Positions 17,316-26,382 of a stretch of 64,000 nt of DNA are shown here, in pieces (the stretch's first letter is position 1; each line of letters opens with the position of its first letter). The notes beneath the pieces were generated by a model. That model did no database searches. It was not told where the DNA came from and worked only from the letters and a program-made list of their open reading frames with translations. A program made the position numbers and the translations under genes. The stretch covers positions 1-64,000 of the forward strand of contig NZ_JBNNGK010000015.1 of NCBI RefSeq assembly GCF_050268245.1. Direction: 5' to 3'. The stretch comes from JBNNGK01 sp050268245. GTDB taxonomy: Bacteria; Pseudomonadota; Gammaproteobacteria; Enterobacterales; Enterobacteriaceae.

Positions 17316-17901
17316 GACGCATCGCTTCCAGCAACAGCTTCAATGCTTGGCCACGGTGCGAGATGGCACGTTTCTCATCACGTGAGAGTTCGGCGGCGGT
17401 GCGTGACAGCGTCGGTACATAGAAAATCGGGTCATAACCAAAGCCGCCTTCGCCGACGGACGCGTGAGCGATCTCACCGGCCCAACTGCCGTGGCAAATT
17501 AGCGGTGTCGGGTCTTCGGCATGGCGCAGATAAACCAGTACGCAGTGAAATTGTGCACCGCGCTGGCCTGAAGGCACATCTTTCAATACCGTTAGCAGCT
17601 TAGCCAGATTTTGTTGGTCTGAGGCGTTGTCACCTGCGTAACGGGCGGAGTAAATCCCCGGTGCGCCGCCCAGCGCGTCCACTGCCAGACCTGAGTCATC
17701 GGCAATAGCCGGCAGGCCGGTCAGTTGCGCGGCGTGGCGGGCTTTCAGAATGGCGTTTTCAATAAACGTCAGGCCGGTTTCTTCGGCAGAATCTACGCCC
17801 AGTTCGGTTTGTGCCACCACATCAAGACCGAAATTGGCCAGCAGATCGGCGAGTTCACGCACTTTGCCGGCGTTACCGGTGGCAAGAACGACTTTTTGCA
17901 T
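17305..17901 (-). CDS. rdgB: dITP/XTP pyrophosphatase
   Basis: 198 residues. HAM1/RdgB family: VVLATGNAGKVRE at the N-terminus, ADDSGLAVDALGGAPGIYSARYAG with metal ligands, GEGGFGYDPIF, and KRAISHRGQA. Cleaves non-canonical purine nucleoside triphosphates (dITP, XTP) to monophosphates, keeping them out of DNA. Operon yggU-rdgB-hemW and probably the genes upstream. Confidence 0.96.
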   Translation of the reverse strand: MQKVVLATGNAGKVRELADLLANFGLDVVAQTELGVDSAEETGLTFIENAILKARHAAQLTGLPAIADDSGLAVDALGGAPGIYSARYAGDNASDQQNLAKLLTVLKDVPSGQRGAQFHCVLVYLRHAEDPTPLICHGSWAGEIAHASVGEGGFGYDPIFYVPTLSRTAAELSRDEKRAISHRGQALKLLLEAMRHAQ

Positions 17902-17918
17902 AGTAAATACCTTGAATA

Positions 17919-18209
17919 TTATTCGATGAGCGCGGCAATAACGGGCGGGATCAGTTGCGGATGTAGAATACGTATCTGCTTGTGCCGCCCCAGTTCGCCC
18001 TTTTCAATGGTGATATTGCTTTTCGCCACTTTAAATTGTTTGGCGAGAAATTTAACCAGATGGGCATTGGCCTGACCATCGACTGGCGGAGCCGTGATGG
18101 CGACTTTAATTTCGTCGCCATGCAGGCCAATGATTTGGTCGCGACTGGCTTTTGGCTGAATATAAAGCCTGATAACCAGCCCGTCCAATATCGGGGTGAC
18201 GACACTCAC
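17919..18209 (-). CDS. yggU: YggU family (DUF167) protein
   Basis: 96 residues; QPKASRDQIIG, APPVDGQANAHLVKFLAK and KSNI.IEKGELGRHK are the DUF167 motifs. Small cytoplasmic fold of unknown role. Start overlaps the end of yggT by four bases, indicating coupling. Confidence 0.95.
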   Translation of the reverse strand: MSVVTPILDGLVIRLYIQPKASRDQIIGLHGDEIKVAITAPPVDGQANAHLVKFLAKQFKVAKSNITIEKGELGRHKQIRILHPQLIPPVIAALIE

Positions 18210-18760
18210 AGCAAGAACCAGATCTCGCCGAACAGATCCATGCCCAAGTAGTTGATCAGATAAAGAATTAAGATCACCACCATGGCCGAGAAATCAATGC
18301 CACCCATTGCCGGAATAATGCGTCGGATCGGTGCCATTAACGGTTCCGTTAATTGGAACATCACCATGTCGATGGCGTTGCGCCCTTGGCTGATCCAGCT
18401 CATCAATGCGCGGATAATCATCACCCAGAAGATCAGATAACCGGCTGATTTTACCAGCGAAATCAGACCAAATAGCAAGTTATACGGGCTAAGAGAAATC
18501 GCGCCGCCTTGGATCAGTAACAACAGAGGATACTTGACGGTCATCAGTAAGAACGCTAACAGTAATGACGCGCTGTCGATAGGCCCTAACGAGGGAATGA
18601 TGCGGCGCAATGGCCCGACAATCGGCTGCGTGATTTTAACCACAAACTGCGAGAACGGGTTGTAAAAGTCGGTGCGCGTCCATTGCATCCAAATGCGCAA
18701 CAGTAGCACCATGACGTAAAGGTCAATAACGGTCTTGACCAGAAAAGTCAGCGTTAACAT
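18206..18760 (-). CDS. yggT: YggT family inner-membrane protein
   Basis: 184 residues with two copies of the YGGT repeat (LLLRIWMQWTRTDFYNPFSQFVVKITQPI and the matching second half around RALMSWISQGRN..D....QLTEPLMAPIRRIIP), each with two membrane helices. Related to chloroplast CCB3; function in bacteria unclear, with links to osmotic and membrane homeostasis. Lies between proC and yggU as in E. coli. Confidence 0.95.
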   Translation of the reverse strand: MLTLTFLVKTVIDLYVMVLLLRIWMQWTRTDFYNPFSQFVVKITQPIVGPLRRIIPSLGPIDSASLLLAFLLMTVKYPLLLLIQGGAISLSPYNLLFGLISLVKSAGYLIFWVMIIRALMSWISQGRNAIDMVMFQLTEPLMAPIRRIIPAMGGIDFSAMVVILILYLINYLGMDLFGEIWFLL

Positions 18761-18778
18761 GTAGTAGCCCTTCTCCTA

Positions 18779-19600
18779 TTAAAATGATTTTTCCATTTCT
18801 TGTGCACGGGAAACAGCGGCCTGCATCGCTTTAGCGACGGTTTCAGGCAAGTGTTGTTCATTGAATACGCGCAATGCTTCAGCGGTAGCACCGCCTTTTG
18901 ATGTCACCTGCTCACGCAGGGTCGACAGCGGCGTATCGGCATTGGCTTCGACCAACGCTGCCGCACCGCTGGCGGCTTGCTGTACCAGCTCACGCGCCTG
19001 TTGGCTACTAAAGCCCATGCGCATGGCTTCTTGATGCATGGCTTCCATAAACAAAAAGAAGTAGGCCGGCGCGCTGCCTGCGGCCGCAATGACACCGTTG
19101 ATGCCATTTTCGTCATCGACCCAACAAACTTTACCAACGGCATTCATCAGTTCGCTGGTGAAGTCACGATCCTGTTGGCTGACCTGCGAAGGCGCGAACA
19201 AACCACTCATGCCTTTGCCCACCAGCGAAGGGGTGTTCGGCATAATACGCACGATATTAAGGTTGTCACCCAGTATCTGATAGAAACGACCGATCTGCAC
19301 GCCAGCGGCGATTGACAGTATGAGCTTATTGCTTAAATCGACGTGCTGCTGCAACGGTTGGCACACCGCTGCCATGATTTGCGGTTTAACCGCCAACACG
19401 ATGACTTCGGCCTGTTGCGCACAGGCGATGTTGTCGTCACTGCTAACCACACCGTAATCGGCAGCCAGCGCGTCTCGATTGTGGGCGGAAGGGGCACAAA
19501 CGCTGATCGATTGGGCGGGATACCCACCGCTAACCAGACCGGCAATGATAGCGCGTGCCATGTTGCCAGCGCCGATAAAGGTAATTTTACGATGTTGCAT
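18779..19600 (-). CDS. proC: Pyrroline-5-carboxylate reductase
   Basis: 273 residues. N-terminal Rossmann fold with FIGAGNMARAIIAGL, middle VRIMPNTPSLVG.GMS, C-terminal helical domain with AAAGSAPAYFFLFMEAM and TSKGGATAEALRVF. Last step of proline synthesis using NAD(P)H. In E. coli proC is elsewhere; in Yersinia-like genomes it is in this yggS-proC-yggT cluster. Confidence 0.96.
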   Translation of the reverse strand: MQHRKITFIGAGNMARAIIAGLVSGGYPAQSISVCAPSAHNRDALAADYGVVSSDDNIACAQQAEVIVLAVKPQIMAAVCQPLQQHVDLSNKLILSIAAGVQIGRFYQILGDNLNIVRIMPNTPSLVGKGMSGLFAPSQVSQQDRDFTSELMNAVGKVCWVDDENGINGVIAAAGSAPAYFFLFMEAMHQEAMRMGFSSQQARELVQQAASGAAALVEANADTPLSTLREQVTSKGGATAEALRVFNEQHLPETVAKAMQAAVSRAQEMEKSF

Positions 19601-19625
19601 TATTTCGTTTCCCTCGTATGTTCTG

Positions 19626-20333
19626 TCAGGCCTGTGAGTAATTGCGGGCGCCGAAAATCGCGGTACCGATGCGAACCAGCGTGCTGCCCGCGGCGATGGC
19701 CGCAGCCATATCGTCAGTCATGCCCATCGACAAGGTATCTACCTGCGGATAATCCTGTTGCAAGGCGTGGAAAGCATCGCTCATTTGCTGAAACACTGCC
19801 AGTTGACGCTGATAATCACTTTCCGGTGCCGGTATGGCCATTAAGCCGCGCAGGGTTAACTGCGGCATGGCCGCCAATGCCTGTGCCAATGGCGGTAACT
19901 CAGCCAATACAATGCCAGATTTACTTTGCTCATCGCTGATATTTATCTGGATTAACACGTTGAGCGGCGGCAGAACTGATGGGCGCTGATCGTTCAGGCG
20001 TTGAGCAATGCGTACTCTGTCAACGGTATGGCACCAGGCAAAATTTTCTGCCACCAGCCGGCTTTTATTGGATTGTAGTGGGCCAATAAAGTGCCACTCT
20101 AAACCCGCTCCTTCTGGCTGCGAGCTGAAATACTGGATTTTGTCGACGCCTTCTTGCACGTAGTTTTCACCAAATGCCCGTTGACCGGCGGCAATGGCTT
20201 CTGCGATTGCCGCCACAGGTTTGGTTTTACTGACGGCAAGCAGTGACACTTCTTCTGGAGCGCGTGCGCAGTTTTTAGCTGCGGCATCAATACGGCTCCT
20301 GACATCCTGCAGATTCTGTTGGATAGTGCTCAT
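19626..20333 (-). CDS. yggS: Pyridoxal phosphate homeostasis protein
   Basis: 235 residues, alanine-racemase-like barrel without a second domain. PLP lysine in LLAVSKTKPV, plus FGENYVQEG, WHFIGPLQSNK, LSMGMTDD and VRIGTAIFG. Binds PLP and buffers its supply; loss disturbs amino-acid pools. Only 20 bases separate its start from the divergent yggR start. Confidence 0.96.
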   Translation of the reverse strand: MSTIQQNLQDVRSRIDAAAKNCARAPEEVSLLAVSKTKPVAAIAEAIAAGQRAFGENYVQEGVDKIQYFSSQPEGAGLEWHFIGPLQSNKSRLVAENFAWCHTVDRVRIAQRLNDQRPSVLPPLNVLIQINISDEQSKSGIVLAELPPLAQALAAMPQLTLRGLMAIPAPESDYQRQLAVFQQMSDAFHALQQDYPQVDTLSMGMTDDMAAAIAAGSTLVRIGTAIFGARNYSQA

Positions 20334-20353
20334 TATTGACCCAGGAGATTGAT

Positions 20354-21346
20354 ATGGATATCGATGAGTTTGTGGCGCTTAGTGTAAAGCATAATGCTTC
20401 CGATCTGCACCTTTGTACCGGTCATCTGCCGATGTTACGTATAGATGGTGAGCTCCAGCCACTTACCCAGGGGAGCATTTTGTCTGCGGAGCGTATGCAA
20501 TCGATGTGTAATACGCTGCTGACGCCACAGCAACGGCAGGTATTACAGCAGAGTGGGCAACTTGACAGCGCATTGTCAACGACTGACGGTCGACGATTAC
20601 GTGCTAACTTCTTTTTGCGTAACGGCGGTGTTTCAGTGGCTCTGCGGATGATAGCCGAGCGGTGTCCGTCGTTGGCAGTGTTGCAGGTGCCGATGAGTAT
20701 TGGTGCGTTAATTCAGCGCGAGGATGGCCTGATTTTAGTCACGGGAGCCACCGGCAGCGGCAAGTCGACGACGTTGGCGGCGATGATCGATGAAATCAAT
20801 CAACATCAACGGCGACACATTCTGACTTTGGAAGATCCGATCGAATTTATTCATCACAGCCAATTATCATTAATTCAGCAGCGGGAGTTAGGGCGTGATA
20901 CGCACAGTTTTGATGAGGCGTTACGTGCGGCACTGCGCGAAGATCCTGACGTGATTTTATTGGGGGAATTACGTGATACAACGACCATTCGTCTGGCGTT
21001 GACGGCGGCGGAAACCGGGCATTTGGTCTTGGCAACGTTGCATACTCGCAATGCGCCTCAGGCGGTAGAGCGGTTAGTGGATGTCTTCCCGGCAGAAGAA
21101 AAACCTTATGTCAGGGCGCAACTAGCCAACAGCCTGCAGGCGGTGATTGCGCAAAAGCTGGTGCGTAAGCCAGCTGGAGGGCGAACGGCGGTGTTTGAAG
21201 TTTTAACGACCACCCCGGCGGTCAGTAGCATGATCCGTGAAGGAAAAACTCACCAGTTAGCTAGCGTGTTGCAAACGGGGGCGCAATTTGGCATGCAAAC
21301 CTTCGAGCAGGGATTGCAGCATCGAGTTGCGCAGGGAATATTATAA
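20354..21346 (+). CDS. yggR: PilT-like type IV pilus retraction ATPase homolog
   Basis: 330 residues from ATG 20354 with AGGAG upstream. Secretion-superfamily ATPase: Walker A GATGSGKST, Asp box LTLEDPIEFIH, Walker B with LGELRD, His box ATLHTRNAPQAVERLVDVF. E. coli YggR is of this length and place. No type IV pilus genes are in the window, so whether it powers pilus retraction is uncertain. Confidence 0.92.
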   Translation: MDIDEFVALSVKHNASDLHLCTGHLPMLRIDGELQPLTQGSILSAERMQSMCNTLLTPQQRQVLQQSGQLDSALSTTDGRRLRANFFLRNGGVSVALRMIAERCPSLAVLQVPMSIGALIQREDGLILVTGATGSGKSTTLAAMIDEINQHQRRHILTLEDPIEFIHHSQLSLIQQRELGRDTHSFDEALRAALREDPDVILLGELRDTTTIRLALTAAETGHLVLATLHTRNAPQAVERLVDVFPAEEKPYVRAQLANSLQAVIAQKLVRKPAGGRTAVFEVLTTTPAVSSMIREGKTHQLASVLQTGAQFGMQTFEQGLQHRVAQGIL

Positions 21347-21379
21347 TGCCACAATCACGAAAATTAATTAAAATGTGCA

Positions 21380-21396
21380 GGATATTATAAATATCC
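21380..21396. promoter_or_regulatory. 17-bp palindrome upstream of the response-regulator gene
   Basis: GGATAT-TATAA-ATATCC, a perfect inverted repeat 108 bases before the start of the response regulator and 34 bases after the yggR stop. It could be an operator for auto-regulation; no T-run follows, so not a terminator. Confidence 0.35.
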
Positions 21397-21504
21397 ATCT
21401 ATTTACTTGCTAAGACTATTTTCTTGGCGAAGTGCCCGTGGCTGTATGATGGGTATTTGAGAAAGGTTGTCTCAGATTATTCTAAGTTGAATAAGGAAAT
21501 TCTT

Positions 21505-22137
21505 ATGAATACCTGGCTGATTGTTGATGATCATCCTGCTATCTGTTTTGCAGTAAAGGCTATTTTGTCCCCTCTTGGTAATAATCATATTGTCACTGCA
21601 ACCAATGGTATGACAGCGCTGGCGCAGATAAAAGAAAAAATGCCCGCTTTGGTCATCTTAGATATCATGTTAAATAAAATGGATGGTTTGCAAGTTCTAC
21701 AACATATTCGTCAGATTGAGCCCAACATCAAAGTGATTGTTTATACTGGATTGCCTGTTGATATCTATGCTGAACGGGCATTACGTGCAGGGGCTTCTGC
21801 TTTTTTTAGCAAGGATATGGATATTGTCCAATTGGTTCCACTGTGCCAATTAGTGTTGCAAGGTTACGCCTGCTTTCCGCAAACGACTATTACGCCATTA
21901 TTGCGTGCGCCAGTACAAAAAGAAAACACATTAGCGCTTCTTTCAGATAGAGAGTTGGCAGTATTACGATATTTAGCCGAAGGGCTGAGCAATAAAGAAA
22001 TTGCCGATCGTTTGATTTTGAGTAATAAAACTATCAGCACTTATAAGACTCGTCTGATGGAGAAATTAAAGATAGATAACATGGAAGAGTTGATTACTTT
22101 CTTTGAACATCAGAAAACGTGTGTCGATGATGAGTAA
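21505..22137 (+). CDS. BvgA/EvgA-type response regulator (NarL family)
   Basis: 210 residues from ATG 21505 (AAGGAAA upstream; the frame is open from 21424). Receiver domain 1-120 with acidic pair Asp8-Asp9, phosphate-accepting Asp53 in LVILDIML, Thr81 and Lys103. C-terminal LuxR-type helix-turn-helix about 145-205 with LSDRELAVLRYLAEGLSNKEIA. Pairs with the hybrid kinase directly downstream, whose start overlaps its last codons. Expected to bind DNA when phosphorylated by the relay. Named by family only; targets are not known, but the usher and the DUF1090 gene downstream are the obvious candidates. Confidence 0.9.
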   Translation: MNTWLIVDDHPAICFAVKAILSPLGNNHIVTATNGMTALAQIKEKMPALVILDIMLNKMDGLQVLQHIRQIEPNIKVIVYTGLPVDIYAERALRAGASAFFSKDMDIVQLVPLCQLVLQGYACFPQTTITPLLRAPVQKENTLALLSDRELAVLRYLAEGLSNKEIADRLILSNKTISTYKTRLMEKLKIDNMEELITFFEHQKTCVDDE

Positions 22138-25100
22138 GTTATTTTTTATACTGTGGTTTATTTGTTTGACGGCCTCGGCCGAAGGCTCGTTACCTTATCG
22201 CGAAATTAATTTAGTCGGCAGAGGAAAAATTCAGTTATCTGAGCCAACGTTAAGTAATGCTGATTGGCAGTGGCTGCGCCGTAAACGCGTGTTGATTTTC
22301 GGTCTTGCTGCACCGAATTACCCTCCTTTTGATATCACCAGCGGTATGCGCGATTATGGCGGGATTAATGCGGACTATCTTGGCATTATTGGTTACAACC
22401 TCAACGTCCAGATCAAGGTTCGCTACTACGAGGATAATGCGGCATTACGCCAAGATTTAGCCGAAGGAAAAGTTGACCTCATTGGTAATGTGGCGATAAA
22501 GCGTGGCGTGGCCTCTGGCTTGCTGCTTTCTACACCTTATGTTCCCGTGACGCCTGCATTAGTGGCGCGAACTGACGGCCTGTTGCGGCAACATCAGCCC
22601 AAAAATATTGCCGTTGAGCGTTTGTATCGTGATAACCCGAGTTTAATCAAACAATATCCCGGCGCGCATTTTCAGACTTTTGACGTGCCACGGCGTGCAT
22701 TAGAGGCGTTGTCATTCAAAAACCTTGATGAGTTTATCGGTGATGCTACTGTCGCACGCTATTTGATCAATCAGGGAAACTTAAATAATTTACGACTGCA
22801 AATGCTGCCGCTATCGGGTATTCATGGTTTTTCATTTGGTGTGACGGATGGCAATGTGCGATTGCAGCGAATCGTGAATTCGGTACTCGGTATGATCCCC
22901 GAAAGTACGCATGCTGCGATTCAGAGCAGATGGAACGGTGGCATCCAAATGTCTCAAGGGGAAAAGCATCTCTTGTTGACATCGCTGGAAAGAAAATGGG
23001 TTGAAGAGCATCGCAAGGTTCGATTGGTGGTTAATGGTGATTTTGCGCCACTAGGCTTCTTCGATTTTCAGGGGACCTTTCGTGGCTTAACTGCCGACAT
23101 TCTGGATGCTATCTCCAATCGTACCGGACTTGAGTTCGATATTATTCGTGCAAAATCTTTGCAAGATTCGCTAAATGTGATTAAAGCAGGCAAGGCGGAT
23201 GTGGTTGCTGGCGTCACGGTTGATGCGGCGTGGCCGAATGGCTTACAGACAACGCGTTCTTACCTGTTTAATTCTTGGGTTTTGGTTGGATTACCTTCGC
23301 AGGATGAGGAGGAACAACCACGCAAGATTGCGTTGGTAGATGGACATCCCTTGCGGGAATTTCTTTCCGCCCAATATCCTGGTAGCCATATCGTTCCGGT
23401 GGCATCGCCGCAAGCGGGGATCGATGCCGTGAGAAAAGGAAAGGCGCAGGCTTTGGTGTTGCCGATGATCAGTGCGGATTATTTTCTAGCCCATGAACCT
23501 CCTGATGGGTTACGTATTCTAAGTTCGTTAAACACGGAACCGGCCCGTTTTGTGATTGGTATTTCGGGGAATGAATATCCATTAGCCACGATTATCGATA
23601 AGGCCTTACTGAATATTCCTCCGGAAGATATTCATGCGATGACCAGCACCTGGTACAACAACACCTATTTACTTGAAGGGGCGCAAAGCGATAACAAAAT
23701 AAAGTACCGCTATTACCCTTGGTTACTTTTAGGGCTGGTTATGGGGCTAGTGTTGATGGCAACAAGCTTGATCATTAGCCGTATTCGGCACAAGCGTTTT
23801 TTACAGCAGCGTTGCCAATTTATTATTGATAGCGTGCCGTTGCCGATCTATTTAGCCGATTGGAAAGACCGCATCATTATGGGGAACATTAAATTTTTTG
23901 AGGCGGTTAATGCACCGGCTGCTGAGGTTGTCGGCGCTTTGTTGGATGATTATCAGTTGAAAACCCCCGCATCGTTAAATCTTGAGCTCGGTGACGAGGA
24001 GCAGGGCGAGACGTTGTTCGTTACCCGACACATTAATATTGGGGCGGAGCCGCGCACGTTACAGCAGTGGAGCCGATTACTGATGCGCGAAAACCAGCGG
24101 GTAGAGGGCAAATTGGGTGGGTGGCTTGATGTGACTGAGCGTGACCGCCTGATTGCTCAATTGCGGCAGGCCAAGGAGCATGCTGACGGTGCCAATCGCG
24201 CTAAAACAACGTTTTTAGCCACGATGAGCCATGAGATTCGTACGCCATTGAATGCCATTATCGGTATGCTGGAACTGGTACTGAGCCGTAAACAGAGTGA
24301 TAAGGATCAGGACATGGCGCTCATCGGCATTGCGCATGAATCTGCTCATTCTTTATTGGCGCTGATTGGCGATATTTTGGATATTTCGCGCATTGAGTCC
24401 GATCGATTGATTCTGCATCCTGAACGAGCCGATATTCGTCGTTTGATCGAATCGGTTGCCATGTTGTTTGAAGGCGTGGCTCGTCAAAAAGATCTGGCGT
24501 TCAAATTGGATATTGACGCCGAGATTTCCGGCGACGTATTTATCGATCCCGTGCGTTTCAAGCAGGTACTTTCCAACTTATTGAGCAATGCCATTAAATT
24601 TACCGCCCATGGGCAAGTCTCTATTTGCGCAGCGGTAGAGCAAATCAGTGAAGATCGCATTGATCTGCGGCTGCGGGTTTCCGATACCGGTAAGGGAATT
24701 GATACAGCGATGCAAGCACGCCTGTTCCAACCCTTCACTCAGGGCGGCGGCGAGAGCGGTGGTGCGGGGCTTGGGTTATATATCTGTCACAAACTGATAG
24801 AGATGATGGGGGGCACCATCAGCTTAAGCAGTGAAGTAGGCATTGGCAGCGAGGCGACGGTGACATTATCGGTGGCCAGGCTGTTGAAGTTCAGCCCACA
24901 GTCGGTAAGGGCAAGCGGTTCCGTATCCCCATCCGTCAGTTTACAGATTCTGGTAGTAGAGGATCATGCCGCAGGCAGAATGTTATTGACTCAGCAGCTT
25001 TTGTTTCTCGGTCATCAGCCCGTAGCGGCAGCCGATGGGGAGCAGGCTTTGGCTTTGTTTGAGCAACAACGCTTTGATTTGGTTATTACCGATTGTCAGA

Positions 25101-25660
25101 TGCCAAAACTGGATGGCTATAGTCTTAGCCGTCGAATTCGCCAAGGTGAGTGTGAGCGGCAACTGAAACCGGTGACAATTTGGGGCTTAACCGCCAACGC
25201 ACAGGAAACAGCGCGTGCGGCCTGTTTACAAGCCGGTATGGATGATTGCCTGTTCAAACCGATTAATCTGGAGATATTAAAGCGCCAATTGATCGCACTG
25301 CCTGCTACGAGCGTCGGTGACCGCCAAGAAACGAGCTTTTCGGGTCTGGATCGCTTGCCAGCGGAGCTGCGTCAGCCAGAAGTCCTTGAGGAGTTCATTT
25401 CGACGATGTTGCAATGCCTGCAAGAGGACTGCGCGCAACTGAGACTTGAGCTCGATACCCAGCCGTTGGCAGCAGAAAACTTGATGGCATTGGGGCATAA
25501 GTTAGCGGGTGCCGCAAGACTGGTAAATGCTGAAGAGATGAGCAAGGCGTGTCAGCTATTGCAGGAGCAGCCGGGTCTGGGCACCGCTGAGGCTGTGTTG
25601 TCACAAGCCCAGCTATTAAGTGTTGAACTAAGGAAGAGTCTACGGACTACAAACGAATAG
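22127..25660 (+). CDS. BvgS/EvgS-type unorthodox sensor kinase
   Basis: 1177 residues, close to EvgS and BvgS in length. Order: signal peptide (TASA, about 18), two periplasmic Venus-flytrap domains of the SBP_bac_3 type (about 45-270 and 285-520), one membrane helix (about 530-555), PAS domain (about 570-680), histidine kinase with His702 in MSHEIRTPLNAI, SNLLSNAIKFT N-box, DTGKGI and GGAGLGL ATP motifs, receiver with Asp989 in VITDCQMPKLDG, and C-terminal HPt with His1124 in LGHKLAGAARLV. All relay residues are intact. The ATGATG start lies inside the end of the response-regulator gene. The periplasmic ligand is unknown. Located between yggR and ruvX, where E. coli has nothing, so an accessory insertion. 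Confidence 0.93.
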   Translation: MMSKLFFILWFICLTASAEGSLPYREINLVGRGKIQLSEPTLSNADWQWLRRKRVLIFGLAAPNYPPFDITSGMRDYGGINADYLGIIGYNLNVQIKVRYYEDNAALRQDLAEGKVDLIGNVAIKRGVASGLLLSTPYVPVTPALVARTDGLLRQHQPKNIAVERLYRDNPSLIKQYPGAHFQTFDVPRRALEALSFKNLDEFIGDATVARYLINQGNLNNLRLQMLPLSGIHGFSFGVTDGNVRLQRIVNSVLGMIPESTHAAIQSRWNGGIQMSQGEKHLLLTSLERKWVEEHRKVRLVVNGDFAPLGFFDFQGTFRGLTADILDAISNRTGLEFDIIRAKSLQDSLNVIKAGKADVVAGVTVDAAWPNGLQTTRSYLFNSWVLVGLPSQDEEEQPRKIALVDGHPLREFLSAQYPGSHIVPVASPQAGIDAVRKGKAQALVLPMISADYFLAHEPPDGLRILSSLNTEPARFVIGISGNEYPLATIIDKALLNIPPEDIHAMTSTWYNNTYLLEGAQSDNKIKYRYYPWLLLGLVMGLVLMATSLIISRIRHKRFLQQRCQFIIDSVPLPIYLADWKDRIIMGNIKFFEAVNAPAAEVVGALLDDYQLKTPASLNLELGDEEQGETLFVTRHINIGAEPRTLQQWSRLLMRENQRVEGKLGGWLDVTERDRLIAQLRQAKEHADGANRAKTTFLATMSHEIRTPLNAIIGMLELVLSRKQSDKDQDMALIGIAHESAHSLLALIGDILDISRIESDRLILHPERADIRRLIESVAMLFEGVARQKDLAFKLDIDAEISGDVFIDPVRFKQVLSNLLSNAIKFTAHGQVSICAAVEQISEDRIDLRLRVSDTGKGIDTAMQARLFQPFTQGGGESGGAGLGLYICHKLIEMMGGTISLSSEVGIGSEATVTLSVARLLKFSPQSVRASGSVSPSVSLQILVVEDHAAGRMLLTQQLLFLGHQPVAAADGEQALALFEQQRFDLVITDCQMPKLDGYSLSRRIRQGECERQLKPVTIWGLTANAQETARAACLQAGMDDCLFKPINLEILKRQLIALPATSVGDRQETSFSGLDRLPAELRQPEVLEEFISTMLQCLQEDCAQLRLELDTQPLAAENLMALGHKLAGAARLVNAEEMSKACQLLQEQPGLGTAEAVLSQAQLLSVELRKSLRTTNE

Positions 25661-25782
25661 TCCTTTCCTACAGGGTAGTTGAGACGTCTGCAGATTTTAA
25701 TGTAAGTCCGTTCAAACTAATCTTTGTCCTCCAGGAAGGAGGGGGCTCCTCTCCATGTTTAGTAATGTTAAAGGATAACATA

Positions 25783-26241
25783 ATGAAAAAGATGACTAAG
25801 TTGGCTGTATTACCAATCGTTATGGCTCTGGGTGTTGGCTTCTCTTCATTAGCGAATGCTGGCTACGGTTATAACTGTGATGCGAAAGTTGCAGCTATTG
25901 AATATCAAATTCAGCAGGCTGAACGCTATGGTAACTACTACAAAGTAGCTGGCTTGAAGCGTGCTCTGAATGAAGTGAAAGCACGTTGCAGCCTGACTGA
26001 CAACAACGCAGGCGCTATTCAAAACCTGCAAAATAAAGTAACTAAACTGGAACGTAAGCTGGCTGATAAGCAAGAAGACGTACGCGAAGTACAAGCCGAT
26101 CTGCGTGAAGCTCAGGCTCGCGGCGACGCTAAGAAAATCGCTAAGTACCAGCGTAAACTGCAAGACAAGAAAGCTGACGTGAAAGAAATCCGTCAAGAAC
26201 TGAAACAGGTTCGTGCTGAGCTGGCTTCTCTGCAGAAGTAA
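25783..26241 (+). CDS. Secreted DUF1090 (YqjC-like) coiled-coil protein
   Basis: 152 residues from ATG 25783 (AAGGA upstream). Signal peptide ending SLANA (about 25), then GYNCDAKVAAIEYQIQQA and two Cys (one near each end of the first helix pair) and a long heptad-like, charged helix KLERKLADKQEDVREVQADL running to the C-terminus. Matches DUF1090, periplasmic, function unknown. Codon use is strikingly optimal (AAA, CTG, CGT rich), suggesting high expression, unlike the kinase upstream. Has its own terminator. Confidence 0.8.
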   Translation: MKKMTKLAVLPIVMALGVGFSSLANAGYGYNCDAKVAAIEYQIQQAERYGNYYKVAGLKRALNEVKARCSLTDNNAGAIQNLQNKVTKLERKLADKQEDVREVQADLREAQARGDAKKIAKYQRKLQDKKADVKEIRQELKQVRAELASLQK

Positions 26242-26313
26242 CTGATTGCATATAGCCACGGCAGCTATCATTGCTTGAATCAAGCGGGATAGGTGGAGAT
26301 GTTGTGGTAACCA

Positions 26314-26336
26314 AGAGGCGCTGATGCGCCTCTTTT
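26314..26336 (+). terminator. Rho-independent terminator after the DUF1090 gene
   Basis: AGAGGCGC / GCGCCTCT type stem followed by TTTTT; separates the DUF1090 gene from the usher. Confidence 0.85.
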
Positions 26337-26382
26337 TGCGTGTGTTAATACATTGATTTTGTGGTTTGCACTCAGGGATAGA

